From JAGPUQ01 sp947084925 (GTDB lineage Bacteria; Pseudomonadota; Gammaproteobacteria; Pseudomonadales; Porticoccaceae): a stretch of 64,000 bases of DNA. The DNA is taken from the NCBI GenBank assembly GCA_947084925.1, contig CAMTUJ010000005.1:23606-87605 (forward strand). Reading direction: 5' to 3'. Shown one piece after another: positions 9,146-17,582 of the stretch. Made by a program: the position numbers and the translations under genes. How positions within the stretch are numbered: the first letter of the stretch is position 1; every line of letters starts with the position of its first letter. Under the pieces are notes generated by a model. The model saw only the letters and a program-made list of their open reading frames with translations, did no database searches and was not told where the DNA came from.

Positions 9146-9182
9146 GATCCCGGATGCTGTGAATGGCTCCGCATCCGGGATC
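9146..9182. terminator. Strong stem-loop after the binding-protein gene
   Basis: A perfect 12-bp inverted repeat (GATCCCGGATGC at 9146-9157 and its complement at 9171-9182) with a 13-base loop, 12 bp after the binding-protein stop. No T-run follows, so it is either an imperfect terminator or an mRNA-stabilising hairpin. Confidence 0.4.
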
Positions 9183-9290
9183 AACTGGCTCCAATTGACT
9201 CAGGTGGAGCGAAAATGCCACCGCAGCGAATCGCGCGTCCTCGCGAAGATCTCGGGCGGAGTTGCGACACTCACCCAGGCCCACCAAAGT

Positions 9291-10052
9291 TCACAGTGCC
9301 GGCCACAATCCTCCGGAAACCGGCAACGTCACGCCGGTGACATAACTCGACTCGTCATTGCTGAAAAACAGTGCGGCATTGGCGATGTCGAGGGGCTCGC
9401 CCATGCGCTTCATCAGGTTCCTTTGCTCGAACTCCCGAGCGACGTCTTCGCCCACATCGCGGATGGCCGTGGTGCGGATGATGCCGGGCGCGATGCAGTT
9501 GACGTTGATGTGGGGCGCGAGTTCCTCGGCCAGGCTGCGGGTCAGCGAGGTGACGCCGGCCTTGGCGGCGCCGTAGTCGGCGTGGCCGGCGGCGCCGGCG
9601 TATTCCACCGAGGAGACGTTGACGATCTTGCCCCACTTCCGCGCCAGCATGCCGGGCGCGAGCTTGCGCACCAGGTAGAAAATGCCTTTCAGGTTGACGC
9701 GAAAGCAGCCGTCCCAGCGCTCTTCGGAGACTTCCAGCACCGGCGTGTACTTGGCATCGATGAAGAGGCCGCCGACCACATTGATGAGTACATCGACGCG
9801 ATCGAAGTGCTCGCGGGACGATGCCAGCAATTCGTCCACCTCCGCCTCAACGAGAACGCTGGCGCGGTGGGCGTGCACCTTGGCGCCGGGCGCCAGCAGC
9901 GGAGTGATTTCCTCGACCGCGGCCTCGAGGCGGCGACCGGAGATGTCGGTGATGATGAGGGATGCGCCCTCTTCGGCGAAGCGCCTGGCGACGCCCAGCC
10001 CCATGGGGCCGGCGGCGCCGGTGACCAGGGCGACTTTGTTGGCTAGTCTCAT
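9291..10052 (-). CDS. SDR-family oxidoreductase
   Basis: A classical short-chain dehydrogenase/reductase of about 253 residues. I start at the ATG giving MRLANKVALVTG; a longer frame upstream reads into a repeat-like region. The cofactor motif is TGAAGPMGLG, the structural motif INVVGG replaces NNAG, a Ser lies in VNVSSVEY and the active-site pair is in DYGAAKAG. It probably oxidises or reduces a hydroxyl or keto group on a CoA-thioester or ring substrate, using NAD(P). It is followed on the same strand by no other gene but is preceded by another SDR (10215-11123), separated by a REP-like repeat. Confidence 0.85.
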   Translation of the reverse strand: MRLANKVALVTGAAGPMGLGVARRFAEEGASLIITDISGRRLEAAVEEITPLLAPGAKVHAHRASVLVEAEVDELLASSREHFDRVDVLINVVGGLFIDAKYTPVLEVSEERWDGCFRVNLKGIFYLVRKLAPGMLARKWGKIVNVSSVEYAGAAGHADYGAAKAGVTSLTRSLAEELAPHINVNCIAPGIIRTTAIRDVGEDVAREFEQRNLMKRMGEPLDIANAALFFSNDESSYVTGVTLPVSGGLWPAL

Positions 10053-10084
10053 GATGTATCTCGCTGATGTTGGATGTTGTCGTC

Positions 10085-10170
10085 TCGTCACCCCCGCGCA
10101 AGCGGGGGTCCGGGCGCCACCGGATTTCGAGATGGCGCGGCACCTGGGTTCCCGTCGGCACGGGAACGAC
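10085..10170. repeat. REP-like double hairpin
   Basis: Two palindromes in the gap between the SDR genes: ACCCCCGC-GCAA-GCGGGGGT (10090-10109) and GTTCCCGT-CGGC-ACGGGAAC (10148-10167), flanked by GTC and GACG. The layout matches the core of the MITE-like element at 7381 and the single hairpin at 62384, so it is probably one repeat family. Confidence 0.6.
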
Positions 10171-10214
10171 GGGCCGTTCGCGGTGCCCTGATGTCGGTTG
10201 CCCTTGCCGCCCCG

Positions 10215-11123
10215 CTAACGCGGCCGCAGGGTGCGAAACACGTGGCGCATCACGTCGTTGGCCGAGTCGTAGGGCTGGGCACCGGTCATGTCGGCGATGC
10301 GCGCGTAGTTATCGCGGATCTGTTCCGGGGTCGGCACTTGACCGCCGCCCAGCACCGCGCCCGCGGCTTCCATGATCTGCACCCGGGCGTAGTAGCCGGC
10401 GCCGGCTTCCACCACGTCGCCGGAAGTGTCGTTTTCCTCGGCACAGAACCAGGCCACGATCGGAGTCACGAATTCCGGTTTCACCAGCGGCTTGATCTGC
10501 TCCGACATGATGTCCTGGGTCATGCGGGTCAGCGCCATGGGCGCCACCGTGTTGATGTGGATGTTGTACTTGCGTCCCTCGTGCTTGAGGGCGTTCATCA
10601 GGCCCACCACGGCCAGCTTGGCGGCGGCGTAGTTGCTCTGGCCGAAGTTGCCGAACAACCCCGCGGCCGAGGTGGTCATCACGATGCGGCCGTAGTTGGC
10701 GTCCTTCATGTGCGGCCAGACGGCGATGCTGCAATAGGCGGCGCCGGCCAGATGCACGGCGACCACGGCGTCGAAATCCTCCGGCGTCATCTTGGCGATG
10801 GTCTTGTCGCGCAGGTTGCCGGCGTTGTTGATGAGAATGTCGATGCGACCCCAGTGGTCGAGCGCGGCCTGGACGATGCGCGCGGCGCCCGTCGGCGAGG
10901 CGACGGAATCGGCGTTGGCCACCGCCTCGCCGCCGGCGGCTTTGATCTCCGCCACCACTTGCTGCGCGGGCGTCGCCGAGCTGCCGCTGCCGTCCACCGC
11001 GCCGCCCAGGTCGTTCACCACCACGCGCGCGCCGCGCGACGCGAGAAAGAGCGCGTGGCTGCGCCCGAGTCCGGCGCCGGCCCCTGTTACTACCGCTACC
11101 CGGTTGTCGTATCGAATGGTCAT
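10215..11123 (-). CDS. SDR-family oxidoreductase, multifunctional-enzyme-2 dehydrogenase type
   Basis: A 302-residue SDR resembling the (3R)-hydroxyacyl-CoA dehydrogenase domain of peroxisomal multifunctional enzyme type 2. The markers are TGAGAGLGRSHAL, VVNDLGGAVDG with its long insertion, INNAGNLRD and the active-site YAAAK. The C-terminal extension (about 60 residues after the SDR core) is also typical. Bacterial relatives act in beta-oxidation of steroid or terpenoid side chains. It is divergent from the DUF35/thiolase pair across about 115 bp, which may share a promoter region. The link to side-chain oxidation is inferred from family and context. Confidence 0.85.
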   Translation of the reverse strand: MTIRYDNRVAVVTGAGAGLGRSHALFLASRGARVVVNDLGGAVDGSGSSATPAQQVVAEIKAAGGEAVANADSVASPTGAARIVQAALDHWGRIDILINNAGNLRDKTIAKMTPEDFDAVVAVHLAGAAYCSIAVWPHMKDANYGRIVMTTSAAGLFGNFGQSNYAAAKLAVVGLMNALKHEGRKYNIHINTVAPMALTRMTQDIMSEQIKPLVKPEFVTPIVAWFCAEENDTSGDVVEAGAGYYARVQIMEAAGAVLGGGQVPTPEQIRDNYARIADMTGAQPYDSANDVMRHVFRTLRPR

Positions 11124-11237
11124 TATTGTGTGCTCCGTCGGTTAAGGATGGTTCCGATTTTACACAGCCTGACTCGACAAGCCCTCCCCAAAGGGCAACA
11201 ATCGATCGTCACGACAATAATGATCGGCAGCCCCGCC

Positions 11238-11657
11238 ATGAGCATGAATCCGAAAACCTTGCCACGCCCGACGCCCGAGACCCGGCACTTCTGGGAAGGC
11301 ACCAAGCAGGGCGAGCTGCGCTTGCAGCAGTGCGACGCCTGCGCCCATGTGTATTTTCCGCCGCGTCCCTTTTGCCCCGAGTGCGCCTCGCGGCAGGTGT
11401 CGGTGGTGCGCGCCAGCGGCCGCGCCACGCTGTACAGCTATGTGATCAATCACCGGCTGCCGAAATGGATCGACGCGCCCTATGCCATCGCCGTGGTGCA
11501 GCTTGAAGAGGGTCCGCGCATGATGACCAATATCCTGGGGGTGCCCCAGACACCGGAGGCCCTGGTGCTGGATATGCCGCTCGAAGTGGTGTTCGAATCG
11601 GTGAGCGCGGATATCGCGCTGCCGAAATTCCGCCCGGCGCGGGGAGGTGCGCGATGA
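11238..11657 (+). CDS. Zn-ribbon/OB-fold acyl-CoA-binding protein (DUF35)
   Basis: A DUF35-family protein of about 139 residues. The N-terminal rubredoxin-like zinc ribbon has the CDAC...CPEC cysteines and is followed by an OB fold. These proteins pair with thiolase- or MaoC-type enzymes to carry acyl-CoA intermediates, for example in steroid side-chain retro-aldol cleavage. Several in-frame ATGs exist (11220, 11238, 11244) and none has a strong ribosome-binding site; 11238 is a compromise. Its stop overlaps the thiolase start (ATGA), which supports a functional complex with that gene. Confidence 0.85.
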   Translation: MSMNPKTLPRPTPETRHFWEGTKQGELRLQQCDACAHVYFPPRPFCPECASRQVSVVRASGRATLYSYVINHRLPKWIDAPYAIAVVQLEEGPRMMTNILGVPQTPEALVLDMPLEVVFESVSADIALPKFRPARGGAR

Positions 11658-12796
11658 AGCCGGGCGCGGTCGCCATCGTGGGTGCCGCCGAGACCACCAA
11701 ACTGGGGCTGGTCCCGGACATGTCGCAGATTCAGTTGCACGCCGATGCCGCGCTGAACGCGCTGGCCGACTGCGGGCTGACGCCCAAGGACATCGACGGC
11801 ATCGCCTGCGCCGCCGAATGGCCCACCGAACTCGCCCACTATCTCGGCATCACGCCCACCTGGGTGGACGGCACCATGGTCGGCGGCTGCTCCTTCATGC
11901 TCCATGTGCGCCACGCGGCGGCGGCCATCGCCGAAGGCCTGTGCACCACCGTTCTCATCACCCACGGCGAAAGCGGCCGTTCCTGGGTCGGCAGCCAGGC
12001 GGTCGGCATCAACCAGGCGAGTCTCGCCGGCCAGTTCGAATTGCCCTATGGCGTGCTGGGCGCGCCCACCATGTTCACCATTCCGGTGCTGCGCTACATG
12101 AAGGATCACGGCCTCACCCACGAGCAGCTGGCCAATGTCGCCGTGGTGCAGCGCGAATGGGCGGGCATGAATCCCCGCGCCACCCACCGCGATCCCATCA
12201 CGGTGCAGGACGTCCTCGCTTCCAAACTCATCGCCTACCCGTTTCATGTGCTCGAATGCTGTCTGGTGACCGACGGCGGCGGCGCGCTGGTGCTGACTTC
12301 GGCGGAGCGCGCCAAGGATTTTCCCACCAGGCCGGTGTACATCCTGGGCACCGGTGAGAGCGTCGAGACGCCGCTGATCAGCCAGATGCAGGACTTCAGC
12401 TCGTCGCGCGCGTTTCGGGTATCCGGCACCAAGGCCTTTGCCGAAGCCGGCATCACCCATGCCGACGTCGATCACCTGATGATCTACGACGCTTTCGCCC
12501 ATCTGCCCATTTACGGCCTCGAAGACCTGGGCTTTGTCGGCAAAGGGGAAGCGGGTGCTTTTATCTGGGAGCGCAATACCGCGCCCGGCGGCAGGCTGCC
12601 CATGAACACCAATGGCGGCGGTTTGAGCTACATGCACTCCGGCATGTATGGCATGTACGCCCTGCAGGAGAGCGTGCGTCAGCTGCGCGGCGTTGCGCCC
12701 GCCCAGGTCACCGGGGCGAAAACCTCGGTCTGCCACGGCGTGGGGGGCATGTTCGGCGCGAGCGGGACCATCATCATGGGCAACCAGTTGCCTTGA
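11654..12796 (+). CDS. SCP-x-like thiolase (lipid-transfer thiolase family)
   Basis: A 380-residue thiolase-superfamily protein of the SCP-x/lipid-transfer type that partners DUF35 proteins. It shows the family's IVGAAETTKLG opening, a candidate nucleophile region around GGCSFML, a mid-protein CLVTDGGGALVL and a late CHGVGGMFGASG. Members either cleave beta-ketoacyl-CoA or, together with DUF35, act as aldolases on steroid side chains. It is coupled to the DUF35 gene by overlap. The exact reaction is uncertain because the thiolase active-site residues are only loosely matched. Confidence 0.82.
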   Translation: MKPGAVAIVGAAETTKLGLVPDMSQIQLHADAALNALADCGLTPKDIDGIACAAEWPTELAHYLGITPTWVDGTMVGGCSFMLHVRHAAAAIAEGLCTTVLITHGESGRSWVGSQAVGINQASLAGQFELPYGVLGAPTMFTIPVLRYMKDHGLTHEQLANVAVVQREWAGMNPRATHRDPITVQDVLASKLIAYPFHVLECCLVTDGGGALVLTSAERAKDFPTRPVYILGTGESVETPLISQMQDFSSSRAFRVSGTKAFAEAGITHADVDHLMIYDAFAHLPIYGLEDLGFVGKGEAGAFIWERNTAPGGRLPMNTNGGGLSYMHSGMYGMYALQESVRQLRGVAPAQVTGAKTSVCHGVGGMFGASGTIIMGNQLP

Positions 12797-12882
12797 GGGG
12801 CGCGCTGGCAGCCCGGTGCAAGAATGCCGGATACTGGGCGACCGATACGGTTGCCCGGTAACTCATTCGCCCCAAGGACAAC

Positions 12883-13830
12883 ATGCACGCCACCCTGCCC
12901 CTGCTGGAAGTGACGGATTTCCCCGCGCTCCAGCGCCGCGCCACCCGCACTCTCCAGGTCAATCTCGGCTACCGCTGCAACCAGCGCTGCCTGCACTGCC
13001 ACGTCAACGCCGGCCCCACTCGCACCGAGATGATGGACGCGGACACTCTGGCGCTGATTCCCCGGGTGCTGGCGGCGCGCGACATCGACACCCTCGACCT
13101 CACCGGCGGCGCGCCCGAGCTGCATCCGGGCTTTCGCGATCTGGTGCGGCAGGCGCGGAGCCTCGGAGTCAAGGTCATCGACCGCTGCAATCTCACGATT
13201 CTGTTCGAGCCCGGGCAGGAAGGACTGGCGGAGTTTCTCGCCGCCGAAGGCGTGGAGGTGGTGGCGTCGTTGCCGTGCTATTCGGCCGACAATGTCGATC
13301 GCCAGCGCGGCGCGGGCGTGTTCGAAAAAAGCATCCGGGCGTTGCAAAAGCTGAATGCGCTGGGCTACGGCCATGACGGCTCGGGGCTGGTGCTGAACCT
13401 GGTCTACAACCCGCAGGGCGCCAGCCTGCCTCCCGCGCAGGCCAGGCTCGAAGCGGATTACAAACGCGAATTGTCCGAACGGTTCGGTGTCCGCTTCAAC
13501 ACGCTGTTTGCGCTCGCCAACATGCCCATCAACCGTTTCGGATCGACGCTGGTTTCGCAGGGACAGTTCGCCGGTTACCTGCGGTTGCTGAAGGACAATT
13601 ATCAGTCCGCCAACCTCGACCACGTCATGTGCCGCGATCTGATCAGCGTCGATTGGCGCGGCCATCTCTACGACTGCGATTTCAATCAGCAGCTGGGTTT
13701 GCCTGCGTCGGGTTCCGGTCGTTTGCGCGACCTCCTTGTGGCTGATGTCGCCGGCAAACCCATCCGCGTCGCCGACCACTGTTACGGCTGCACCGCGGGG
13801 CAGGGCAGCAGTTGCGGCGGTGCGCTCTGA
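12883..13830 (+). CDS. arsS: Arsenosugar biosynthesis radical SAM protein ArsS
   Basis: A 315-residue radical SAM enzyme. The [4Fe-4S]/SAM cluster cysteines are Cys32, Cys36 and Cys39 (CNQRCLHC). The SAM-binding region is LDLTGGAPELHP, and a cysteine-rich DUF3641-type C-terminus ends in CYGCTAGQGSSCGG. ArsS joins the 5'-deoxyadenosyl group of SAM to methylated arsenic on the arsenosugar route. An ArsM gene 2.6 kb downstream on the same strand supports this. It follows the thiolase by about 90 bp but is functionally unrelated. Confidence 0.9.
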   Translation: MHATLPLLEVTDFPALQRRATRTLQVNLGYRCNQRCLHCHVNAGPTRTEMMDADTLALIPRVLAARDIDTLDLTGGAPELHPGFRDLVRQARSLGVKVIDRCNLTILFEPGQEGLAEFLAAEGVEVVASLPCYSADNVDRQRGAGVFEKSIRALQKLNALGYGHDGSGLVLNLVYNPQGASLPPAQARLEADYKRELSERFGVRFNTLFALANMPINRFGSTLVSQGQFAGYLRLLKDNYQSANLDHVMCRDLISVDWRGHLYDCDFNQQLGLPASGSGRLRDLLVADVAGKPIRVADHCYGCTAGQGSSCGGAL

Positions 13831-13897
13831 GACGTCTGTTCTGCATGCGGCGCTCGGCAATATGGTCTGCAACGTTGCGGCACAGGAGTGAATCGGC

Positions 13898-14521
13898 ATG
13901 ACCGATCGGGTGACCGGGGACGCCGCGCAGCCCGCCGGCGAAGATGTGAGATTGACCGATCCCGAATTTCTGGTGCCGCTGCGCCACCAGATGATCAAGT
14001 TCGCCACGCTTCAGCTCAGGGATCCGGATCTCGCCGAAGACGCGGTACAGGAAGCTCTGGCGGGCGCGCTCAAAAACCAGCGCTCTTTTGGCGGGCGCTC
14101 GGCGCTGAAAACCTGGGTGTTCGCCATTCTCAAGAACAAGATTGCCGACGCCCTGCGTCAGCGTTCGCGCATCGTGACCGCGAGCAGTCTGGGCGACGAT
14201 GAAGATGACGGCGAGACCTTTGCCGCGCTGTTCGACGCGCGCGGCCATTGGCACCTGAGCGAGCAACCGACCGGCTGGCGTGAGCCGGAAGCCAGTCTGC
14301 GCGAGACCCAGTTTTGGCGCGTATTCGAAGCCTGCCTCGCAGGGCTGCCGGAGCGCCAGGCGCGGGTGTTCATGATGCGGGAGTTCGTCGGGCTCGACGC
14401 CGATGAAATCTGTAAGGCACTCGCGCTTTCCCGGACCAATCTCAATGTGATGCTGCACCGTGCACGCCTGCGTTTGCGCGCGTGCCTGGAAAACCACTGG
14501 TTCGCCGAGGATGTGCGCTGA
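13898..14521 (+). CDS. ECF-type RNA polymerase sigma factor
   Basis: A 207-residue sigma-70-family factor with region 2 (DLAEDAVQEALAGAL, then LKTWVFAILKNKIAD) and region 4 (LPERQARVFMMREFVG, DADEICKAL, NLNVMLHRARLRLR). AGGAG precedes the ATG by 9 bases. Its stop overlaps the next ATG (TGATG), which encodes a zinc-finger anti-sigma-like protein, the classic sigma/anti-sigma pair. Its place inside the arsenosugar cluster suggests that it controls the cluster, possibly in response to metal or thiol stress. That role is inferred. Confidence 0.9.
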   Translation: MTDRVTGDAAQPAGEDVRLTDPEFLVPLRHQMIKFATLQLRDPDLAEDAVQEALAGALKNQRSFGGRSALKTWVFAILKNKIADALRQRSRIVTASSLGDDEDDGETFAALFDARGHWHLSEQPTGWREPEASLRETQFWRVFEACLAGLPERQARVFMMREFVGLDADEICKALALSRTNLNVMLHRARLRLRACLENHWFAEDVR

Positions 14522-14769
14522 TGCCGAACTGCCGGGAAAGTACCCGCCTGATGTCAGAGGCCCAGGAGCGTGCTCTGACCTGGGGGGAGCGGGTCGCGCT
14601 GAGGCTGCATCTGCTGATGTGCGCGGGCTGCCGGAATTTCGGCAAACACCTGCATTTTCTGCGCGGTGCAGCGCAGGCCTATGTACCGGGAGAAGCTGTC
14701 GACGCTGACGCCGCCCATCCCGACAGCACGTCCGTGACGCCCGAAAGTGATGCGCCGACCGGTCACTGA
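14521..14769 (+). CDS. Zinc-finger (zf-HC2) anti-sigma-like protein
   Basis: An 82-residue soluble protein with the zf-HC2 core HLLMCAGC, in which His and two Cys bind zinc and a further Cys lies near the N-terminus. There is no transmembrane segment, so it would be a cytoplasmic redox- or metal-sensing anti-sigma factor (ZAS type). The ATG overlaps the sigma-factor stop. The acidic tail after residue 55 is low complexity. Anti-sigma activity is inferred from family and position. Confidence 0.75.
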   Translation: MPNCRESTRLMSEAQERALTWGERVALRLHLLMCAGCRNFGKHLHFLRGAAQAYVPGEAVDADAAHPDSTSVTPESDAPTGH

Positions 14770-14827
14770 AACCAGGGTCGGCAATTGTTGTGGTCCACAA
14801 TCGAGCGGGAGTCTGGATGATCGCGAG

Positions 14828-15517
14828 ATGAATTCGGTCGCACCCCGTATTTCGATCATCGTGCCCATGCTCGATGAGGCGGCCGGACTGCCTGCGGCGT
14901 TGGCGGCGCTGCGGGCAGCGCGGGACGCCGGCGGTGAACTGCTTCTGGTCGATGGTGGCAGCAGCGACGACAGCGTCGCCATTGCCCGCGCGGCGGGCTT
15001 CCCGCCGATCATCGGGCCGCGCGGCAGAGCGCGGCAGATGAACGCGGGCGCCGCCAGCTCCCGCGCTGAAGTCCTGCTTTTTTTGCACGCCGACACGCGC
15101 TTGCCGGATGATGCCGTGGCGCTGATCGAGCACGCCCTGGCCAGCGGCCGCCACCAATGGGGCCGCTTCGATGTGCGCATCGCCGGGCGTCCCTGGATGC
15201 TCCGGGTCATCGCGCGGCTGATGAACCTGCGCTCGCGGCTGACCGGCATTGCGACCGGCGATCAGGCGATCTTCGTCACGCGCGCTGCGTTCGCGACGGT
15301 GGGCGGCTTTCCCGATCAGCCGCTGATGGAAGATATCGAGTTGTCGCGGCGCCTGCTGGAGCTGTCGCGCCCGGCCTGCATCCGCACGCCCGTGGTGACC
15401 TCCGGCCGCCGCTGGGAGCAGCGCGGCCTGTTGCGCACCATGATGCTGATGTGGCGCTTGCGCTGGGCTTACTGGCGCGGCGTGCCGGCCGCGGAGCTGG
15501 CCGCGCATTACCTGTGA
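14828..15517 (+). CDS. TIGR04283-type arsenosugar glycosyltransferase
   Basis: A family 2 (GT-A) glycosyltransferase of about 229 residues. The opening ISIIVPMLDEA is the nucleotide-sugar fold, DGGSSDDS is the acidic loop, HADTRLP is the DxD-like metal site, and GDQAIFV plus LMEDIELSRRL are acceptor-side motifs. This matches the subfamily found beside ArsS. I start at the ATG giving MNSVAPRIS; the frame runs further upstream over the anti-sigma gene. It likely adds or transfers a sugar on the arsenosugar route, though its exact step is not established. Confidence 0.82.
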   Translation: MNSVAPRISIIVPMLDEAAGLPAALAALRAARDAGGELLLVDGGSSDDSVAIARAAGFPPIIGPRGRARQMNAGAASSRAEVLLFLHADTRLPDDAVALIEHALASGRHQWGRFDVRIAGRPWMLRVIARLMNLRSRLTGIATGDQAIFVTRAAFATVGGFPDQPLMEDIELSRRLLELSRPACIRTPVVTSGRRWEQRGLLRTMMLMWRLRWAYWRGVPAAELAAHYL

Positions 15518-15595
15518 CAGAAAGGGCCGGTGACAGACCAGCCCGCGGCTCTGTATGGTGTCCGGAATCGATTGCCCGAGTCAGGAGAAACGCAC

Positions 15596-16429
15596 ATGAA
15601 ATACATGGCCTGGTACGCTGCGGTTCTCATGTCCTGGACGCTGGCGGGCGTGGCGTCGACCGCCGCGCCGGAAGACCCGGCGCTGCGCGCAGCCATCGCC
15701 GGCGCGCACCGCAGTCCGGATTTCGTCGCGCGCGACGATGCCCGCCATCCGTACGAAACCCTGCGCTTTTTCGGTATCCGACCCGACATGACGGTCGTGG
15801 AAATCTGGCCGGGCGGCGGCTGGTACACCGAGATTCTCGCGCCCTACCTGCGCGAGCGGGGCAAGCTGTACGCGGCGCATTTCGCGGCCGACGGTGGGGC
15901 GCCCTACTTTCGCGAGCTGCGCGCGGATTTTTTGCGCAAACTCGCCGACGCCCCGGCGCTGTACGACAGAGTCGAGGTGACTGAATTCGATCCGCCGCGC
16001 GCGGTTGCAATCGCGCCGCCCGACAGCGCCGATCTGGTGCTCACCTTTCGCAATGTGCACAACTGGACCATGCGGGGTGGCGGCGAGGAACGCACGCTCG
16101 CGGCCTTTGCGGCCATGTACGCGGCGCTCAGGCCGGGCGGCATGCTGGGCGTGGTCGATCATCGCCTGCCCGCGCACCGGTCGCTTGGCGATCAGGAAGA
16201 AAGCGGCTATCTGCGCGAGGATTTCGTGATCGGCGTGGCGCAGCGCGCTGGGTTCCAGCTCGTCGCCAAAAGCGAGATCAACGCCAACCCCCGGGACCCT
16301 GCCGATCACCCCGGCGGAGTCTGGAATCTGCCGCCGACCTTGCGCGGCGATGCCGCCAAACGCGAGCAGTACCTCGCCATCGGCGAGAGCGATCGCATGA
16401 CGCTGAAATTCATCAAACCCATCCACTGA
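15596..16429 (+). CDS. Exported class I SAM-methyltransferase-like protein
   Basis: A 277-residue protein with AGGAG 8 bases before the ATG and a hydrophobic signal-peptide-like N-terminus (residues 5-22, ending ASTAAPED). The rest resembles a class I methyltransferase: VVEIWPGGGWYTEIL replaces the usual motif I, DLVLTFRNVHNW is the motif IV region and RPGGMLGVVDH is motif V-VI. Proteins of this predicted-methyltransferase group (COG4798-like) often carry signal peptides even though SAM is cytoplasmic, so the activity is puzzling. Its stop overlaps the arsM start (TGATG), so it is coupled to arsM. Confidence 0.75.
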   Translation: MKYMAWYAAVLMSWTLAGVASTAAPEDPALRAAIAGAHRSPDFVARDDARHPYETLRFFGIRPDMTVVEIWPGGGWYTEILAPYLRERGKLYAAHFAADGGAPYFRELRADFLRKLADAPALYDRVEVTEFDPPRAVAIAPPDSADLVLTFRNVHNWTMRGGGEERTLAAFAAMYAALRPGGMLGVVDHRLPAHRSLGDQEESGYLREDFVIGVAQRAGFQLVAKSEINANPRDPADHPGGVWNLPPTLRGDAAKREQYLAIGESDRMTLKFIKPIH

Positions 16430-17484
16430 TGGCAACTTTCATGCACGAACTCGTCAAGGATTATTACGGACGCCAGTTGCAATCGTCGGCCGATCTCAAG
16501 ACTTCGGCCTGCTGCGACCTGTCCCAGGTTCCCGGCTGGCTGCGGCCCCTGCTGGCACGCATCCACCCCGAGGTGCTGGCGCGCTACTACGGCTGTGGTC
16601 TTGTGTGTCCGCCGCGGCTCGAGGGCTGTCGGGTGCTCGATCTCGGCTGCGGCTCCGGGCGCGATGTCTATGCCCTGGCACAACTGGTGGGCGCACGCGG
16701 GGAAGTGGTGGGCGTCGACATGACCGCGGCGCAACTGGCGGTGGCGGAAGCCCATCGCGCGTTTCATGCCGAAGCGTTCGGTTTCGACAATGTCCGGTTT
16801 CTGCAGGGCTATATCGAGAGTCTGGAACAGCTGGATCTGGCGCCGGGCAGCTTCGATGTGATCGTCTCCAACTGCGTGGTCAACCTGTCGCCGGACAAGG
16901 ATGCGGTACTGGCCGGCGTGCAGCGGCTGCTCAAACCCGGCGGTGAGTTTTATTTTTCGGATGTCTACGCTGACCGCCGGGTGCCGGATGCGCTGCGCAA
17001 CGATCCCGAGCTGTACGGCGAGTGCCTGGGCGGCGCCCTCTACTGGAACGACTTTCTGCGCCTGGCCCAGCGCCAGGGATTCGTCGATCCGCGCCTGGTC
17101 GAGGATCGTCCGCTCGCCGTCACCGACCCGACGCTCGCCACGCGCGTGGGCAATGTGGGCTTCCATTCGGCCACTTACCGCCTGTTCAGGCTCGCCGCGC
17201 TGGAAAGCGCCTGCGAGGACTACGGCCAGGCGGTGATCTATCGCGGCACGGTGCCCGACCACCCCGACCGGTTCGTGCTCGACAAACACCACAGCATCGA
17301 GACCGGTCGCGTCTTTCCGGTGTGCGGCAACACCTGGCGCATGCTGGCCGATACCCGCTTTGCCCCCCACTTCGAGTTCCATGGTGATTTCAGCCGTCAC
17401 TTCGGCCTGTTCGAAGGCTGCGGCGGCGGCTTGCCATTCGAGCGTGGCGGCGCGGTGGGGGAGGCAACGGCAGCCTGCTGCTGA
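16429..17484 (+). CDS. arsM: Arsenite S-adenosylmethyltransferase ArsM
   Basis: A 351-residue methyltransferase converting arsenite to methylated arsenicals. It has motif I VLDLGCGSGRD, and the conserved arsenic-binding cysteines are visible: the Cys28-Cys29 pair in the N-terminal ACCDLS, Cys in IVSNCVVNLS, and Cys in FPVCGNTW. The C-terminal arsM-type domain is present and the protein ends in a Cys-Cys pair. The start ATG overlaps the previous stop; a second ATG 12 bases on is an alternative. It supplies dimethylarsenic to ArsS. Downstream, ydbH begins within or immediately after this gene. Confidence 0.9.
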   Translation: MATFMHELVKDYYGRQLQSSADLKTSACCDLSQVPGWLRPLLARIHPEVLARYYGCGLVCPPRLEGCRVLDLGCGSGRDVYALAQLVGARGEVVGVDMTAAQLAVAEAHRAFHAEAFGFDNVRFLQGYIESLEQLDLAPGSFDVIVSNCVVNLSPDKDAVLAGVQRLLKPGGEFYFSDVYADRRVPDALRNDPELYGECLGGALYWNDFLRLAQRQGFVDPRLVEDRPLAVTDPTLATRVGNVGFHSATYRLFRLAALESACEDYGQAVIYRGTVPDHPDRFVLDKHHSIETGRVFPVCGNTWRMLADTRFAPHFEFHGDFSRHFGLFEGCGGGLPFERGGAVGEATAACC

Positions 17485-17582
17485 ATCCGGTCAGCCCTGT
17501 CCGACGGCCGCGCCGTTGGCGTCCCTTCGGGATTGTTGCCGCGCTGCTGACCGCGCTGCCGACGGCACTGCCGGCAACTGAA

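Noticed and set aside
10074..11657. A long plus-strand frame ending with the DUF35 protein.
   Set aside because: The first 388 codons are antisense to an SDR with intact motifs; only the last 139 codons match DUF35.
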